Assembly: GCA_044353905.1 (NCBI GenBank)
Contig: JBILBA010000016.1
Span: 1-27,307 of the forward strand
DNA from: MWH-TA3 sp044353905
GTDB lineage: Bacteria; Actinomycetota; Actinomycetes; Actinomycetales; Microbacteriaceae
Reading direction: 5' to 3'
DNA length: 27,307 nt
Below the pieces are notes generated by a model. The model worked only from the letters and a program-made list of their open reading frames with translations, made no database searches and was not told the origin of the DNA. Position 1 is the first letter of the stretch; the number at the start of each line of letters is the position of its first letter. Both the position numbers and the translations under genes were made by a program. Below, one piece after another: positions 15,708-22,235 of this stretch.

Positions 15708-16858
15708 TAGTCGTTGGGTGCGATTCCCTCGACGACGAATGCAGCCAAGAGTTCCGCAGCATCGCGAGTGATTTTGTTCAGCTTTGTCCAGGTGATGACG
15801 GAACCCGCAGCAATGTGAGCGTCGTAAGGAATGCGAACAACCTCGCGGACACGAGACCGGAAGTGGTTTTCGATTTCGTCCAATTTGACCAACATCGTTC
15901 CCGAGGTCGCTGTATTGAGGGCGACAACAGAGTTTCGAACGAGTTCTGCGTGTCCGTTTGATTCGAGCCACGACAGCGTCTCGGAGGCGAGTCGCGCTTC
16001 GTCAATCGAACCGCCCGACACGATCACCAGAGAATTGGCGCGCTGCAGAATTGGGCGCATGACCGAGTGAACAATTCCCGTTCCACAGTCGGTAAGAATG
16101 ACCGAGTAGTAACGCGATGCGACATCCGCGACAACGTTGTAATCGAACTCGTCGAAGGCGTCGGCAAGAGTTGGGTCCGGGTCAGAGGCCAGTACGTGAA
16201 GTCCCGTCTTGTCGCGGCTCACAAACTCAACGAAGTCGGTGAAGGATCCGATCGAGGGTGCTTTCAACACAACCGAGCGAATCGTGTTCTTGGTTTCACG
16301 CGGAATACGTTCCGCAAGAGTTCCGCGGTCAGGGTTCGCGTCAATCGCAATGACTCGATCTTCGCGGTGGAGCGCCATTGCCATTCCGAGGAGTGTGGTG
16401 GTGGTGGTCTTCCCAACTCCACCCTTACGCGTCAAAACAGGGACGTATCGAGTGTCGCCGTCGACCGGAGTCGCGATTCGAGAAATCAGGTTCTTACGCG
16501 CCCGCCAGAATCGGGAGTCACCCAGATTGACCGTGTGGAACGTCAGTTCGAAAATCGCGCGCTGCCACCAGCCGAGCGGAACGACTGGCTTTTCCTTGAC
16601 GTCGAGGAGTCGGGCGTCCGTCAGCATCGACGACGGTTCCGGCGTGTCGGAAACGCCTGAGTGTCGACGCGAATACACCGCTTCGCTGTCGAGGCTCGTC
16701 GCGACGAGCAGTGTTGAATCTGCAGATGCCGGAATCTCGACCGAGACGCCTTCGGTTACCGCTTCAGGGATTGCCGCCGCGTCATCGACTTCGGGAAATG
16801 CCGACGATTTCGCCGCGTCCGATCGTGCCGACGACGCAGTTCGCTTCCGTTCAACCAC
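15707..16858 (-). CDS. MinD/ParA-like P-loop ATPase with long N-terminal extension
   Basis: Deviant-Walker ATPase of the MinD/ParA/SRP family, 383 residues. A low-complexity, Ala/Ser/acidic N-terminus (1-90) precedes a GWWQRAIFELTFHTVNLG segment (96-113) and RARKNLISRIATPV (119-132). The ATPase core begins YVPVLTRKGGVGKTTTTT (138-155), with signature Lys145 and Walker Lys150, then AIDANPDRGTLAER and a DCGTG switch. The N-terminal architecture recalls actinobacterial MinD-like proteins near type VII secretion genes such as EspI, but no secretion gene is visible here. The GTG at 16858 has an AAGGAGT ribosome-binding site and a TAGAAT -10 candidate. It is coupled to peptide deformylase downstream. 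The function is unknown; localisation or scaffold roles are typical of the family. Confidence 0.85.
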   Translation of the reverse strand: MVERKRTASSARSDAAKSSAFPEVDDAAAIPEAVTEGVSVEIPASADSTLLVATSLDSEAVYSRRHSGVSDTPEPSSMLTDARLLDVKEKPVVPLGWWQRAIFELTFHTVNLGDSRFWRARKNLISRIATPVDGDTRYVPVLTRKGGVGKTTTTTLLGMAMALHREDRVIAIDANPDRGTLAERIPRETKNTIRSVVLKAPSIGSFTDFVEFVSRDKTGLHVLASDPDPTLADAFDEFDYNVVADVASRYYSVILTDCGTGIVHSVMRPILQRANSLVIVSGGSIDEARLASETLSWLESNGHAELVRNSVVALNTATSGTMLVKLDEIENHFRSRVREVVRIPYDAHIAAGSVITWTKLNKITRDAAELLAAFVVEGIAPND

Positions 16859-16893
16859 ACTGACTCCTTAAGCGTTTGTGTCCGTGATGTTTC

Positions 16894-16899
16894 ATTCTA
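16894..16899 (-). promoter_or_regulatory. Candidate -10 element (TAGAAT) for the MinD-like/def operon
   Basis: TAGAAT on the minus strand lies 35 bases before the GTG at 16858, leaving a leader of roughly 28 bases with an AAGGAGT ribosome-binding site. No clear -35. It is divergent from the parA candidate promoter about 90 bases away. Confidence 0.45.
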
Positions 16900-16989
16900 A
16901 CCGACACGGAGGACTCACTGGGCGGTGCTCGCCCTCCGGCTACGTGTAAAAAGACACAACCAAGAACCATTTCCACACTACTTGACGGC

Positions 16990-16995
16990 TAAGGT
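16990..16995 (+). promoter_or_regulatory. Candidate -10 element (TAAGGT) for leaderless parA
   Basis: TAAGGT ends 7 bases before the GTG at 17003, the same spacing as at the kinase and DUF305 genes. This supports the 17003 start over the longer frame beginning at 16925. Confidence 0.45.
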
Positions 16996-17002
16996 TGGAA
17001 TT

Positions 17003-17788
17003 GTGCAGGTAGTGAGCGTTAGTTCCCTCAAGGGTGGCGTTGGTAAGACCACCGTCACGCTCGGGCTTGCGTCGGCGGCATTCGCCAAGGGACTTCGCAC
17101 GCTCGTCATTGACATGGACCCGCAATCGGACGTTTCTGCGGCCCTCGCGTCACGCTCGAGCCACGGCTATTCAATTGACTCGGTTCTCAACAACACCAGT
17201 AGTTCGGTCGTCCGTCAGGCTGTTGTGCCCAGTTCGTGGAGCGGTCCGAGTGACGTTCCCGTGCACATCATGATGGGATCACCGTCGGTATCGGCACACG
17301 ACAAGCCCACCCCGACAAAACAAGACTTGTGGAAACTTGAGGAAGCCCTCGCCACAATTGAATCCCAGTACGACCTTGTTCTCATTGATTGTCCGCCGTC
17401 GTTCAACGGGCTCACTCAAACCGCATGGACAGCTGCCGACTCCGTTGTCATCATTGCCGAGCCGGGACTGTTTTCCGTGACCGCCGTCCACCGCACGCTG
17501 CTCGCTCTCCAGGCAATGCGAATGAAAATGTCGCCGCGACTTCGTACCGCTGGCGTCATCATCAATCGTTATCGCGCGGACAGCCCAGAGCACGTGTTTC
17601 GGCTCGAAGAAATGAAGCAGTTGTTCGGTGACCACATTCTGGAACCGATTATCGACGAGACGCTCACACTTCAGCAGTCAACCGGAGCGGCAATCCCTAT
17701 TCACCGCTGGCCGGGCGAAACGGCGCAATCAATTGCCCGCTATTTCGAACGCCTTCTGGTGAAGGTTCTCATCGAAGAGCGCGTTTAG
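17003..17788 (+). CDS. ParA-family ATPase (orphan, no ParB nearby)
   Basis: Soluble Walker-type ATPase, 261 residues from the GTG at 17003. The frame runs back to 16925, but those residues (RLRVKRHNQEPFP) do not look like ParA, while starting at 17003 gives the usual immediate VVSVSSLKGGVGKTTVT. Motifs are KGGVGKT (10-16, with both signature lysines), IDMDPQSDVS (Walker A') and LVLIDCPPSFNGL (Walker B). The C-terminal part, with VIINRYRADSPEHVFRLEEMK, fits ParA/Soj. No parB or parS-like repeat is seen, so this is probably an orphan ParA acting in positioning or division rather than the chromosomal ParA. It converges with merR (7-base gap) and diverges from the MinD-like gene. Confidence 0.9.
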   Translation: MQVVSVSSLKGGVGKTTVTLGLASAAFAKGLRTLVIDMDPQSDVSAALASRSSHGYSIDSVLNNTSSSVVRQAVVPSSWSGPSDVPVHIMMGSPSVSAHDKPTPTKQDLWKLEEALATIESQYDLVLIDCPPSFNGLTQTAWTAADSVVIIAEPGLFSVTAVHRTLLALQAMRMKMSPRLRTAGVIINRYRADSPEHVFRLEEMKQLFGDHILEPIIDETLTLQQSTGAAIPIHRWPGETAQSIARYFERLLVKVLIEERV

Positions 17789-17795
17789 CCCTTTT

Positions 17796-18296
17796 CTACG
17801 AAGCGCGAGCTGCACGCTTGGCAGCGAGATCATCGATTGCATCGCCCGCACGAACAGCGTCAATCGTGATGAGGGTGGTTTCGACCTCGCGGAGCACTGC
17901 TCCGACCGCGATTCCAAACACGCCCTGGCCTCGGTTCACGAGGTCAATAACTTCGTCACTCGACGTGCACAAGTAAACCGAGGCTCCGTCGCTCATGAGG
18001 GTTGTTCCCGCGAGGTCTTCAATACCTTCGGCGTGGAGTTGGTCGACCGCGATGCGAATCTGCTGGAGAGAGATTCCCGTTTCAAGCAACCGCTTGACGA
18101 GTTTGAGAACAAGAATGTCGCGGAAAGAATACAAGCGCTGCGACCCCGAACCCTGAGCGGGCTGAACGGTGGGGGCAACAAGTTCGGTGCGCGCCCAGTA
18201 GTCGAGTTGACGGTAGGTGATTCCGGCAGCGGTCGCAGCGGTCGCCCCGCGGTATCCCTCGGCCGAATCGCCCGGAGACTGCGTGAGTTCACTCAT
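17796..18296 (-). CDS. MerR-family transcriptional regulator (Rv1830-like)
   Basis: Winged-helix MerR-type regulator, 166 residues. The DNA-binding part has ATAATAAGITYRQLDYWARTELVAPT (about 19-44) and RLYSFRDILVLKLVKRLLETGISLQQIR (54-81). The C-terminal domain (about 90-166) has VYLCTSSDEVIDLVNRGQGVFGIAVG rather than a metal-binding Cys cluster. Position after garA and ftsR matches the second MerR of the conserved actinobacterial garA-merR-nuclease-merR locus, but the bifunctional nuclease gene usually between the two MerR genes is absent. It has its own 100-base upstream region with a candidate dyad. Targets in this organism are unknown; homologues have been linked to division and growth control. 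Confidence 0.9.
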   Translation of the reverse strand: MSELTQSPGDSAEGYRGATAATAAGITYRQLDYWARTELVAPTVQPAQGSGSQRLYSFRDILVLKLVKRLLETGISLQQIRIAVDQLHAEGIEDLAGTTLMSDGASVYLCTSSDEVIDLVNRGQGVFGIAVGAVLREVETTLITIDAVRAGDAIDDLAAKRAARAS

Positions 18297-18316
18297 GTTG
18301 AACCAACCTTCACCTT

Positions 18317-18332
18317 GTTATTGAACGTTAAC
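18317..18332. promoter_or_regulatory. Candidate dyad GTTA-N8-TAAC upstream of merR
   Basis: A short inverted repeat, GTTA and TAAC separated by 8 bases containing AACGT, lies 21 bases before the merR ATG. MerR proteins bind dyads within promoters, so autoregulation or FtsR binding is possible. The arms are only 4 bp, so chance is not excluded. Confidence 0.25.
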
Positions 18333-18396
18333 CTGTCCCACTGTATCGATGGACACCAAGCCCGTAGCGGCGATACGTGCTCTCGGCGTGTCGTGA

Positions 18397-19086
18397 CTAC
18401 CCGATGAGATCGTCGATTGACCTCATCAGCACCGCGATACGAACTTGTTCCAGATTTTGCGCGAGGTCGCGAGCAACGTCCGCGGCCTTTTGTTTGCTCA
18501 CTCTACTCGCACTTTTCACAATCGGAAGGACTGCGCTGTGAACGATGTCCGCATCCTTTTCGGCCTGTAAACGGAGCCCGCGCAGGTGGCGGGGCTCAAT
18601 GCCGGCCTTCTGAAGCTCAACCAGCGCCTTCAGCGTTTTGAGGGAATCATCGGTGTAAATTTCGGCTGCCGGGATGAGTCCCATCGAAATCGCATTGTCT
18701 AGCAGGACCTTAGATGCTTCCGCCGATTTCAACATTTCGGATCGCGTAAATCGAACCTCGAGCGACAGGATCGAATCCACCGAGACGGTCGACCCGCCGG
18801 GAAGTGTCGGCGACTTACCGGCGTCGATATCGGCCAGGATGAGTTCGATTTGCTTGAGGGGCAGGAAGTAATCACGCTGCAGTCCGAGGATCACGCGGAG
18901 GCGTTCGACATCCGCGTGGCGATACGAGCGATACCCGCTCGCGAGACGTTCGGGGTTTACCAGGTTGCTGTCTCCGAGAAAACGAATCTTGGAGCTTGTG
19001 AGGTCGGGAAACTGAATTCGAAGTTGTTGCAGGACCTGACCGATTGTCAATCCGGAAGGAGCTTCCCCCGCGCGCTGTGCCGCCAT
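18397..19086 (-). CDS. ftsR: FtsR, MerR-type regulator of cell division (Rv1828-like)
   Basis: MerR-type DNA-binding regulator, 229 residues; the Corynebacterium homologue FtsR activates ftsZ expression. The N-terminus carries LTIGQVLQQLRIQFPDLTSSKIRFLGDSNLVNP (13-45) and the wing RLASGYRSYRHADVERLRVILGLQRDYFLPLKQI (47-80). The middle is a linker with GGSTVSVDS, followed by an effector-like helical C-terminal domain ending LMRSIDDLIG. It starts three bases after the garA stop codon, so the two genes form an operon. The garA-ftsR pairing is a conserved actinobacterial feature and makes the assignment firm even though specificity residues cannot be checked by eye. Confidence 0.92.
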   Translation of the reverse strand: MAAQRAGEAPSGLTIGQVLQQLRIQFPDLTSSKIRFLGDSNLVNPERLASGYRSYRHADVERLRVILGLQRDYFLPLKQIELILADIDAGKSPTLPGGSTVSVDSILSLEVRFTRSEMLKSAEASKVLLDNAISMGLIPAAEIYTDDSLKTLKALVELQKAGIEPRHLRGLRLQAEKDADIVHSAVLPIVKSASRVSKQKAADVARDLAQNLEQVRIAVLMRSIDDLIG

Positions 19087-19089
19087 GGA

Positions 19090-19530
19090 CTACGCGCCAG
19101 CGGGAAGGTCGTGGCGAGACGGATAAAACGTCATGCGATATTTGCCAATTTGAATTTCCGAGCCGTCCTGCAAAAGCCCACCCGCAGTGCGGGCTCCTTC
19201 GAGGTACGTCCCGTTGAGTGAATCGAGGTCACGAATCGAAAACACTTTTCCATCGCGAACAATTTCAGCGTGACGACGCGACACCGTGACGTCATCGAGG
19301 AAGATGTCCGCATCGGGGTGTCGACCAGCGACCGTGACATCGGTGTCGAGCAAGAAACGTGCACCGACCGTGGGCCCGCGTCGAACAATCAAGAGCGCAC
19401 TGCCCGCTGGCAGTGCCGTGATGGCCGCGAGTTCGTCCGCCGTAGCGGTTTCTTCGAGGGCTGCGAGGCGGGACGCAAAATCCTGACCGAGGTGTTCGGT
19501 GCTGTTCCGAATGTCGTCGTCGTTGCTCAT
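19090..19530 (-). CDS. garA: GarA/OdhI-type FHA-domain regulator
   Basis: Phosphothreonine-binding FHA protein, 146 residues. Homologues (GarA in Mycobacterium, OdhI in Corynebacterium) inhibit 2-oxoglutarate dehydrogenase and modulate glutamate metabolism until phosphorylated on an N-terminal ETTS motif. The FHA core is very well conserved: AGRHPDADIFLDD (68-80), VSRRHAE (83-89, binding Ser84/Arg85) and SLNGTY (104-109). The N-terminus lacks a textbook ETTS; the aligned segment is NSTEHLGQDF (9-18), where Thr11 matches the second, PknB-type threonine. The ATG at 19530 has an AAGGAGG ribosome-binding site; the frame to 19716 upstream is a shadow of pgsA. It is first in the garA-ftsR operon. 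Confidence 0.95.
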   Translation of the reverse strand: MSNDDDIRNSTEHLGQDFASRLAALEETATADELAAITALPAGSALLIVRRGPTVGARFLLDTDVTVAGRHPDADIFLDDVTVSRRHAEIVRDGKVFSIRDLDSLNGTYLEGARTAGGLLQDGSEIQIGKYRMTFYPSRHDLPAGA

Positions 19531-19555
19531 CTCGCCTCCTTCGCGCCCAACTCTA

Positions 19556-20140
19556 CTAGACCTCGGAATTGGAAGATACCCCGGGTACGGTTCGGCGTAA
19601 CACTCCAAGATATCCAAACCCAGCGACCCAATAAATGCCGGCACCGACGGCACCCAGCACCCAACCAATCGACTCGAGCGGGACCGGAGAATCAGTCCAA
19701 ACCGTCCCCAGAACAACCACCGGGAACGCGGCGAAAAGAACGAACGTCGCCGTCTTGCCGACGAACGTCACCCGCGGGAAGTCGGCGATGCGCAGTCGGC
19801 GATACAGCACAACAGCCAGCAACATGATGTCGCGGGCCAGAACGATTGCAAGTAATGGCATCGGAATGAGCCCTCTGACGGCCAATCCAATCACGCTGGC
19901 GGCAATGAAGAGGCGGTCCGACAGCGGATCGAGATACATACCAAGTCGCGTGACCTGATTGAATTGCCGGGCAATAAACCCGTCGATGAAGTCACTCGTT
20001 GTGGCGATGATGAGGACGACAAGCGCTGGCACATCGTTACCCGTGACAAGCAACCACAAAAAAATGGGGACCATCACAAGGCGAATCAGGGAAATGACAT
20101 TAGGAATCGTCCAGATGCGATCCAATCCCGTTCGTGCCAT
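19556..20140 (-). CDS. pgsA: CDP-alcohol phosphatidyltransferase (PgsA family)
   Basis: Integral membrane enzyme that transfers a phosphatidyl group from CDP-diacylglycerol to an alcohol, such as glycerol-3-phosphate. The 194-residue product carries the complete catalytic motif: Asp50, DG at 53-54, AR at 57-58, Gly67, Asp71 and Asp75 (DGxxARx8GxxxDxxxD). About six hydrophobic helices are visible. In gene order it corresponds to mycobacterial pgsA2, which lies a few genes upstream of garA. The acceptor alcohol is therefore not certain. The ATG at 20140 lies 6 bases after a TAGAAT element, suggesting a leaderless mRNA. Confidence 0.92.
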   Translation of the reverse strand: MARTGLDRIWTIPNVISLIRLVMVPIFLWLLVTGNDVPALVVLIIATTSDFIDGFIARQFNQVTRLGMYLDPLSDRLFIAASVIGLAVRGLIPMPLLAIVLARDIMLLAVVLYRRLRIADFPRVTFVGKTATFVLFAAFPVVVLGTVWTDSPVPLESIGWVLGAVGAGIYWVAGFGYLGVLRRTVPGVSSNSEV

Positions 20141-20146
20141 TGGGCA

Positions 20147-20152
20147 ATTCTA
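20147..20152 (-). promoter_or_regulatory. Candidate -10 element (TAGAAT) for leaderless pgsA
   Basis: TAGAAT on the minus strand ends 6 bases before the pgsA ATG at 20140, close to the ideal -10 sequence. No Shine-Dalgarno sequence fits in the remaining bases. Confidence 0.5.
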
Positions 20153-20177
20153 CTCGGAGTGTTTCTCACCCTTTGGT

Positions 20178-21005
20178 TTACCGCGCGGCGACCGCTCGGC
20201 GATTGGTGGCGCGTCGCGACGTCGTGACAAAAATCGTCAAAGTTGGCAACAGGTATAGCGCCCACGTGATGAGTTCCAGAAGACTCGGGTTTGCACGGTA
20301 ACTGAAGAGCCCATACAGGAGTGACCCGATGATCGTTTCTTTACCGAGCCACGCGGTTGCGTCATAGACGGGCGCGCCGGCGGGAAGGAGTCCGACTTCC
20401 TGGAACTCGTGAACACCGTAAGCCAGAATTCCCGCTGCGACAATGATGAGGATCACGCTCGTCCATTGGAAGAAAATCCCCAGATTGATACGGACCAGAC
20501 CACGATAAATAACCCATCCAAGTATGATCGCGACCATAATTCCCACGAGCGCCGTTCCCAGCGCGGGCAGGCCGTCACCGGTTGAGTTCATCGAAGCCCA
20601 GATGAACAGAGCCGTTTCGACGCCCTCGCGGACAACGGCGCTGAACGCGATGACCGCGATTGCGAGACCCCCCTTGGAAAGCCCCTCCTGCATCGAGCCT
20701 TCGAGTGACCCCTTCAGATTCCGAGCCGTCTTGGCCATCCAAAAGATCATCCACGTCAGTAGTACAGCAGCCAAGATCGACATCGAGCCGACGATGATGG
20801 GCTGGATCGCGTCACCCGATTCGGCGAGGACATAAAAAATTGCTGCGCCAGTGCCGAGCGAGACGACAACCGCAGCCCCGACTCCCGTCCAAATCCGACC
20901 GATGAGGTCACGACGATCAGCCTTGACTGCGAAGGCAATGAGAATTCCGACAATCAGCGAGGCTTCAAGACCTTCGCGAAGTCCGATGAGAAAATTTGCG
21001 AGCAC
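20178..21005 (-). CDS. efeU: FTR1/EfeU-family iron permease
   Basis: High-affinity iron transporter of the FTR1 superfamily, 275 residues, about seven membrane helices. Both REGxE iron-transfer motifs are present, in LREGLEASLI (9-18) and VVREGVETALFI (124-135). The remaining helices include a conserved Trp-rich segment (TWMIFWMAKTARNLKG). The start is GTG at 21005 with TTGGAGA as ribosome-binding site. EfeO and EfeB, the usual partners, are not adjacent, so this may be a stand-alone permease, or its partners lie elsewhere. A strong DtxR/IdeR-type box lies 42-60 bases upstream, implying repression when iron is plentiful. Confidence 0.95.
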   Translation of the reverse strand: MLANFLIGLREGLEASLIVGILIAFAVKADRRDLIGRIWTGVGAAVVVSLGTGAAIFYVLAESGDAIQPIIVGSMSILAAVLLTWMIFWMAKTARNLKGSLEGSMQEGLSKGGLAIAVIAFSAVVREGVETALFIWASMNSTGDGLPALGTALVGIMVAIILGWVIYRGLVRINLGIFFQWTSVILIIVAAGILAYGVHEFQEVGLLPAGAPVYDATAWLGKETIIGSLLYGLFSYRANPSLLELITWALYLLPTLTIFVTTSRRATNRRAVAAR

Positions 21006-21046
21006 TGTTCTCCAATTTTCACTCAGCTGGGTATTTCCCAGTGGAA

Positions 21047-21065
21047 TGAAGTAAGGCTTACCTTA
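21047..21065 (-). promoter_or_regulatory. DtxR/IdeR-type iron box upstream of the FTR1 permease
   Basis: The minus strand reads TAAGGTAAGCCTTACTTCA, matching 17 of 19 positions of the DtxR/IdeR consensus TWAGGTWAGSCTWACCTWA. It includes TAAGGT, which could itself be the -10 element of efeU. The box also lies just upstream of the divergent cysteine hydrolase promoter, so both genes could be iron-controlled. Confidence 0.85.
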
Positions 21066-21091
21066 CCAAAGATTTAATCAACTCAGCGCGA

Positions 21092-21097
21092 TACGGT
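21092..21097 (+). promoter_or_regulatory. Candidate -10 element (TACGGT) for leaderless cysteine hydrolase gene
   Basis: TACGGT ends 6 bases before the ATG at 21104. There is no Shine-Dalgarno sequence. The iron box ends 26 bases upstream, close to the expected -35 region. Confidence 0.45.
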
Positions 21098-21103
21098 GTT
21101 GTC

Positions 21104-21646
21104 ATGTCCAACGCCCTGATTGTGATTGACGTCCAGAACGGTTTCGACGACCCAGCCTTTGGCCCGCGAAACAACCCCGCCTGCGAAGACAACGTTCGTC
21201 GACTTCTCGCGTACTGGAGGGAAAGCGGGCAACCTGTTGTTCTCGTCCGGCACGACTCGAAGTACCCCGGTTCGCCGCTCGAGCCAGGCCAGCCCGGGAA
21301 TGACCTCAAGCCGGGTATCGACGGTCCTCACGACCTCTTCATCACGAAGACCACCAACTCCGCCTTCTATGGCGAACCCGACCTTCACGGATGGCTTCAA
21401 TCGCGAGGGGTGACACACGTGACAATCTGCGGTATCACAACGGATCACTGTTGTTCAACGACCGCCAGAATGGCCGACAACCTCGGTTATTCGGTTGACT
21501 TCGTTCTGGACGCGACACACACTCACGATAGGACTGCCGCCGACGGCTCGGCGATCAGCGCTGACGAGGTTGCACGCGTCAATGCCGCGAGCCTGGACGG
21601 AGAGTTTGCCCGGGTCATCACGACCACGGAGACAGTAAGTAGCTAG
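21104..21646 (+). CDS. Isochorismatase-like cysteine hydrolase (nicotinamidase family)
   Basis: Soluble hydrolase of the isochorismatase/nicotinamidase superfamily, 180 residues. The expected triad is visible: Asp9 in LIVIDVQNGF, Lys82 in FITKTTNSAF, and nucleophile Cys116 in GITTDHCCSTTARMA, preceded by the usual non-proline bend. The substrate could be nicotinamide, isochorismate or another amide, and cannot be decided from these motifs. Adjacency to a divergent iron permease with an iron box in the shared promoter region would fit a siderophore-linked isochorismatase, but no siderophore genes are in the window, so this is weak. It is likely leaderless, and a SOUL gene follows after 30 bases. 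Confidence 0.92.
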   Translation: MSNALIVIDVQNGFDDPAFGPRNNPACEDNVRRLLAYWRESGQPVVLVRHDSKYPGSPLEPGQPGNDLKPGIDGPHDLFITKTTNSAFYGEPDLHGWLQSRGVTHVTICGITTDHCCSTTARMADNLGYSVDFVLDATHTHDRTAADGSAISADEVARVNAASLDGEFARVITTTETVSS

Positions 21647-21676
21647 GCGCTCAGTTTTGGTGGTAAACCTGAGGGT

Positions 21677-22201
21677 ATGACAGAGGAAGCGAAGTTCTCC
21701 GTAATTGGGCGGCGCGACGGGATCGAGTTCCGCGCCTACGAGCCACACGTTCTTGTCAGTGTGACCGTCCCCGGTAGTTTCGAATCGGCACCAAGCTATG
21801 GATTCTCCCCGCTCGTTCGTTACATTTCGGGGGAAAACCTTGGCGGCGAGAAAATTGCCATGACGGCCCCGGTTTTTCACGTCGCAGAATCGGAATCCGC
21901 CCACACCATTTCGTTCGTGTTACCACGCGATACATCGGCCGCGCCGTCCCCGGCCCGCTCAGAATTGACAACACATCAGATACCCGCGATCACCGTCGCT
22001 GCGGTGAAGTTTTCCGGCGGTTGGCGCGAGGACCGCGTGAAACGCTTTGAGTCCGAATTGCATCGCTCGCTCGCCTCGATGGGCGTCCGCGAGAGCGGCG
22101 CCGTCATGTTCGCTCGCTATGACCCGCCGTGGAAGCCAGGAATTCTGCGCCGAAACGAAGTGCTCATCCCGGTCGACTCTCCGACGATCCCCGAGTTGTA
22201 A
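21677..22201 (+). CDS. SOUL-family haem-binding protein
   Basis: Small single-domain SOUL/HBP protein, 174 residues. The family pattern is clear: an N-terminal FSVIGRRDGIEFRAYEPHVLVSVTV (7-31), a central GFSPLVRYISGENLGGEKIAMTAPV (44-68, the characteristic GENxxxxKIAMTxPV block), and a C-terminal RRNEVLIPVD closing strand. Relatives bind haem or porphyrins; the bacterial role is poorly defined. It lies 30 bases after the cysteine hydrolase gene in the same direction and near the FTR1 permease, hinting at iron/haem handling. The ATG at 21677 has a GAGGG just upstream as a tight ribosome-binding site. It converges with gap. Confidence 0.93.
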   Translation: MTEEAKFSVIGRRDGIEFRAYEPHVLVSVTVPGSFESAPSYGFSPLVRYISGENLGGEKIAMTAPVFHVAESESAHTISFVLPRDTSAAPSPARSELTTHQIPAITVAAVKFSGGWREDRVKRFESELHRSLASMGVRESGAVMFARYDPPWKPGILRRNEVLIPVDSPTIPEL

Positions 22202-22215
22202 CTTTCGCCCACCTC

Positions 22216-22231
22216 GCCGTCGATGAACGGC
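22216..22231. terminator. Weak bidirectional hairpin between the SOUL gene and gap
   Basis: GCCGT and ACGGC (5-bp stem, 6-base loop) occupy the 34-base gap between convergent stop codons. No proper T-tract follows on either side, so efficiency as a terminator is doubtful. Confidence 0.35.
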
Positions 22232-22235
22232 ACGG

